Assembly (NCBI RefSeq): GCF_900115115.1
Contig: NZ_FOVI01000021.1
Span: 1 to 54,492, forward strand
Length of the DNA stretch: 54,492 bases
Reading direction: 5' to 3'
Origin: Paenimyroides ummariense
Lineage (GTDB): Bacteria; Bacteroidota; Bacteroidia; Flavobacteriales; Flavobacteriaceae
The translations under genes and the position numbers were made by a program. The notes beneath the pieces were generated by a model that was not told the DNA's origin, searched no databases, and worked only from the letters and a program-made list of their open reading frames with translations. Shown here one piece after another: positions 52,601 to 54,492 of this stretch; positions within the stretch are counted from its first letter, which is position 1; every line of letters begins with the position of its first letter.

Positions 52601-53312
52601 TGAAAGAGAAATGGCTAATGCTATGTTTTTAGCCGGTTTTGATGTAAAAGATGTTCATATGACCGATTTAATTTCTGGTCGCGAAACATTAGAAGACATT
52701 CAGTTTATTGGTGCTGTTGGTGGATTCTCGAATTCAGATGTTTTAGGTTCGGCAAAAGGTTGGGCTGGTGCATTTATGTACAACGAAAAGGCAAATACCG
52801 CATTAAAGAATTTCTTTGCTCGCCCTGATACCATGTCGGTTGGTATTTGTAACGGTTGCCAGTTGTTTATGGAGTTGGAATTGATCAATCCAGATCATGA
52901 AGTGCATGGAAAAATGCATCATAATACTTCGCAAAAACACGAATCTAACTTCGTTTCGGTAAAAGTTCAAGACAATAATTCCATTATGTTGTCAACTTTG
53001 GCAGGAACAACCTTAGGAGTTTGGATATCGCATGGTGAAGGTAAATTTAACTTGCCAAACAGTGAAGATCAATACAATATTGTTGCTAAATATGCGTACG
53101 ATGCGTATCCGGCAAATCCAAACGGATCTGATTATAACACGGCAATGATGTGCGATAAAACAGGAAGACACTTGGTTACCATGCCACATATAGAACGTTC
53201 TGTTTTCCCTTGGAACTGGGCAAATTATCCGGCTGGAAGAAAAGATGAAGTTTCTCCGTGGGTTGAAGCTTTTGTGAATGCACGCAAATGGTGCGAAACA
53301 AACAAAAAATAA
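49641..53312 (+). CDS. purL: Phosphoribosylformylglycinamidine synthase (large single-chain PurL)
   Basis: This 1223-residue enzyme converts FGAR to FGAM with ATP and glutamine in purine synthesis. It is the single-chain form, with the PurS-like N-terminus, tandem AIRS-like catalytic halves (KAETHNFPTTVEPFNGAATG, then FSQVNSEHCRHKIF earlier), and a C-terminal class I glutamine amidotransferase domain. The glutaminase Cys is in VGICNGCQLF and its His in ISHGEGK. It is monocistronic with a promoter and a terminator. Confidence 0.98.
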   Translation: MIQFFENASGTVYAVQTFIPLNTEDVAKLNWLFGNATQIETPSITQNFVGPRAAMITPWSTNAVEITQNMGINGIIRIEEFQKAQEDFNDFDPMISQKYDSLTQDMFTVNIDPQPVLEIEDIAAYNQQEGLALSNEEVDYLNKVASKIGRKLTDSEVFGFSQVNSEHCRHKIFNGTFVIDGEEQPTSLFKLIKSTSETNPNGIVSAYKDNVAFVKGPRVTQFAPNSADKPDFYTEKDFDSVISLKAETHNFPTTVEPFNGAATGSGGEIRDRLAGGQGSLPLAGTAIYMTSYSRLVDDREWENGMKERNWLYQTPMDILIKASNGASDFGNKFGQPLITGSVLTFEHEENNRKIGYDKVIMQAGGIGYGKESQAKKHEPKEGDQIVILGGENYRIGMGGAAVSSADTGAFGSGIELNAIQRSNPEMQKRAANAVRGMVEADINPIVSIHDHGAGGHLNCLSELVENTGGLIDLDKLPVGDPTLSAKEIIGNESQERMGLVIGKNDIDTLKRVADRERSPMYNVGEVTNNHRFTFESATNGAKPMDFALEDMFGSSPKTIMNDETVVYNYADLEYEKEEVYNYLNQVLQLESVACKDWLTNKVDRCVGGRVAKQQCVGTLQLPLNNVGVMALDFKGKEGIATTVGHSPITALVDPVAGSRNAIGEALSNIIFAPIKDGLSGISLSANWMWACNNKGEDARLYQAVKGCADFAIELGINIPTGKDSLSMKQKYPEGDVIAPGTVIISAAGNCSDIKKVVEPVLSKGAGSIYYINLSKDKLKLGGSAFAQILNKIGNDVPTITDAAYFKKAFNTIQDLINDNQIAAGHDVGSGGLITTLLEMCFAGYNLDADIDLTGLNEPDIIKALFNENIAVVLQAQNDVAFENKMSLNGIEFVKIGVPSEGHDLKVFFGKELYVFNINELRDTWFITSYYLDKKQSKNGMARERLMNYKNQPLRFNFPFHFNGAKPVIDSTVAKPKAAIIREKGSNSEREMANAMFLAGFDVKDVHMTDLISGRETLEDIQFIGAVGGFSNSDVLGSAKGWAGAFMYNEKANTALKNFFARPDTMSVGICNGCQLFMELELINPDHEVHGKMHHNTSQKHESNFVSVKVQDNNSIMLSTLAGTTLGVWISHGEGKFNLPNSEDQYNIVAKYAYDAYPANPNGSDYNTAMMCDKTGRHLVTMPHIERSVFPWNWANYPAGRKDEVSPWVEAFVNARKWCETNKK

Positions 53313-53315
53313 TAT

Positions 53316-53344
53316 AAAAGCACCTAATTTTAGGTGCTTTTGTT
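53316..53344 (+). terminator. Terminator after purL
   Basis: AAAAGCACCTA (53316-53326) pairs with TAGGTGCTTTT (53331-53341), followed by a short T-rich tract. Confidence 0.85.
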
Positions 53345-53360
53345 CATTTAAAGATTATTT

Positions 53361-54395
53361 ATGAAAAACATACTTGTAAAATCTCTTTTTATTGTTGGAT
53401 TGATTTTGACAATTTCTTGTAAAAAGGAAGCGAATCAAACGGATACATCTACAAATGATACCATTATTCAATTTAAAGAAATTCCTTTTGATATTGATGG
53501 TCAGCAAAACGAATTGTCTTTTATAAACAATAAGCAGGTTACCTTATTTGCTTCAACAGATACCGTAAAAAGTCAGATTAAAACGATTGAAAATTCGCCC
53601 TCTCAAAGAATTTTCCTAGTAAATGAATCAGATGAGTTTTACGAAGTAAATTACTTTTCGTACGGAAACAATCCGTTAAGTTACAATGGTTTTGTAAAGA
53701 AAAAGCACTTTAAAATGAAAGATGAATTTTCACTGCAATCTGTTGATTTAAACGAAATTCGATACAGTAATTTAAACGGTGATTATGACGATCAATCAAA
53801 ATCGTTTGAAAAATACGGCACTGTAAAATTGATTAACAAACAGAGTTATCTACAAAACAGACGAAAGGGAAATACTACTTTTATTTTTTCGAAAAATAAC
53901 ATCGAAACAAATAGTCAAAAAGGTGTTTATTCATTCAGAACAAATTCCGGCGAACAAGTTGAAATTCCGATTAAAAACATAGACGAAGAAACCGGACAGG
54001 AAAGTATTGCAACATCTTTAGGTTTCTCTCCTATTCTACAATCGTATGTTTTCAGAGTTAATGAAGATAATGAAACTTTATATTCTTTCTACAGCAAACG
54101 AAATGCACAGGAAGAAGTTCAATATAAAAGCACATTGCCGGTTTACCATAAAGAATCGCAACAATTTGCCGAATTAATAAATGACAATGATGCGGGCTGT
54201 TTGCTTATAATTTCAGGTTTAGATAATAATTTCCGTTTTAAAGAAAAATTGCTGGCAAACTTTACAAACTTTAAAATAGTTCCAAATACTTTATATTGGA
54301 TTAATGAAAAAAGTGTGATTGTTGAAGCTGTTCATACAAACCAAACTAACAATCCATCAAAATCTGAATATTTGCTGATAGAATTTAGTTTATAA
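53361..54395 (+). CDS. Unknown lipoprotein (344 aa)
   Basis: I recognise no family. A lipoprotein signal is present (Cys at 20, ILTISC), and the rest is strand-rich with many Asn, Ser and Lys residues, consistent with an outer or periplasmic beta domain. The frame runs unbroken to 54395, and the terminator immediately follows. It sits 48 bases downstream of purL and across a terminator from it, so it is not coupled. Confidence 0.75.
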   Translation: MKNILVKSLFIVGLILTISCKKEANQTDTSTNDTIIQFKEIPFDIDGQQNELSFINNKQVTLFASTDTVKSQIKTIENSPSQRIFLVNESDEFYEVNYFSYGNNPLSYNGFVKKKHFKMKDEFSLQSVDLNEIRYSNLNGDYDDQSKSFEKYGTVKLINKQSYLQNRRKGNTTFIFSKNNIETNSQKGVYSFRTNSGEQVEIPIKNIDEETGQESIATSLGFSPILQSYVFRVNEDNETLYSFYSKRNAQEEVQYKSTLPVYHKESQQFAELINDNDAGCLLIISGLDNNFRFKEKLLANFTNFKIVPNTLYWINEKSVIVEAVHTNQTNNPSKSEYLLIEFSL

Positions 54396-54396
54396 A

Positions 54397-54430
54397 AAAA
54401 GAAGGTGTCTAAAAAGGTCACCTTCTTTTG
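54397..54430. terminator. Bidirectional terminator after the last lipoprotein gene
   Basis: AAAAGAAGGTG (54397-54407) pairs with CACCTTCTTTT (54419-54429), T tracts on both strands; this suggests a convergent gene on the right. Confidence 0.8.
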
Positions 54431-54463
54431 TTTATAACGATTTTTTTATAATATCTATTTTTA

Positions 54464-54492
54464 TTAAGCAGCGAGAAGTTCAAGACTTCTCA
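54464..54492 (-). CDS. Possible C-terminal end of a leftward gene cut by the window edge
   Basis: On the minus strand an open frame enters from the right edge and ends ...RSLELLAA followed by tandem stops TAATAA. The bidirectional terminator next to it supports a convergent gene. Eight residues are too few for a family call. The same bases can form a hairpin (54473-54479 / 54485-54491). Confidence 0.3.

Noticed and set aside
54473..54491. A GAGAAGT/ACTTCTC hairpin at the window edge as a terminator
   Set aside because: There is no adjacent T tract in either direction, and it may be coding sequence of a leftward gene.
1..54492. CRISPR arrays, insertion sequences and rRNA genes
   Set aside because: No regularly spaced repeats, transposase ORFs or rRNA sequence were seen. 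The CBASS cargo has no visible IS at its edges.

Overview
The window looks like a chromosome segment of a low-GC member of the Flavobacteriaceae (Flavobacterium/Myroides-like). Evidence: gliding-motility genes gldF and gldG, DUF4920 and DUF2795 proteins, a YtxJ-type bacillithiol-system protein, Bacteroidota promoters (TTG or TTTG, about 17-23 nt, TAnnTTTG), weak Shine-Dalgarno use and several TTG starts. The species cannot be named from sequence alone.

Region 1 (1 to about 13.8 kb) is mobile DNA, most likely the right-hand part of an integrative conjugative element. It opens with the 3' part of an S24/LexA-like repressor gene. An AT-rich six-gene operon follows (941-6185), an antiphage CBASS locus: patatin phospholipase (CapV-type), CD-NTase, E1/E2 fusion (Cap2), two-TM beta-barrel protein (Cap15-type), an unrecognised 149-residue protein resembling a diadenylate-cyclase (DisA_N) domain, and a JAMM peptidase (Cap3). 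All six genes overlap or nearly touch. Two effector-type proteins and a DAC-like protein in one type II CBASS operon is the most notable content of the window. A leftward, GC-richer element backbone follows (12177-6374): ssb, DUF932, DUF1281-like, a small protein, PRTRC proteins E and C, a large unknown protein, PRTRC B and PRTRC ThiF. A 582-base non-coding stretch with nested complementary segments separates it from two rightward HTH-type genes. The element appears to end at about 13.8 kb, where a fragment matching the 3' end of a tRNA gene (probably tRNA-Ser) lies directly before an intact tRNA-Tyr.

Region 2 (13.8-40 kb) is core chromosome: tRNA-Tyr, two identical tRNA-Arg(ACG), DoxX, cobalamin adenosyltransferase, DUF2795, secA, an SRPBCC/GyrI-like protein, ilvE, a DUF4920 / CxxCH lipoprotein / mnmD operon, divergent oxyR-dps, dnaN, gldF-gldG, a monooxygenase-like protein, a SAM hydrolase-like protein, phoH, ytxJ, clpB, DUF2007, ettA, a small DUF2442-like protein and an LTA-synthase-like sulfatase-fold enzyme. 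Many genes end in clear hairpin/T-tract terminators, often shared by convergent pairs.

Region 3 (40-48 kb) is a very AT-rich cell-surface glycan (LPS core or similar) cluster: GT9, GT2, a Kdo-kinase-like protein on the opposite strand, and a five-gene operon of a DUF5672 protein, two GT4 enzymes and two tandem paralogous glycosyltransferase-like proteins.

Region 4 (48-54.5 kb) holds a beta-helix-like lipoprotein, purL, an unrecognised lipoprotein, and what may be the last codons of a leftward gene at the window edge.
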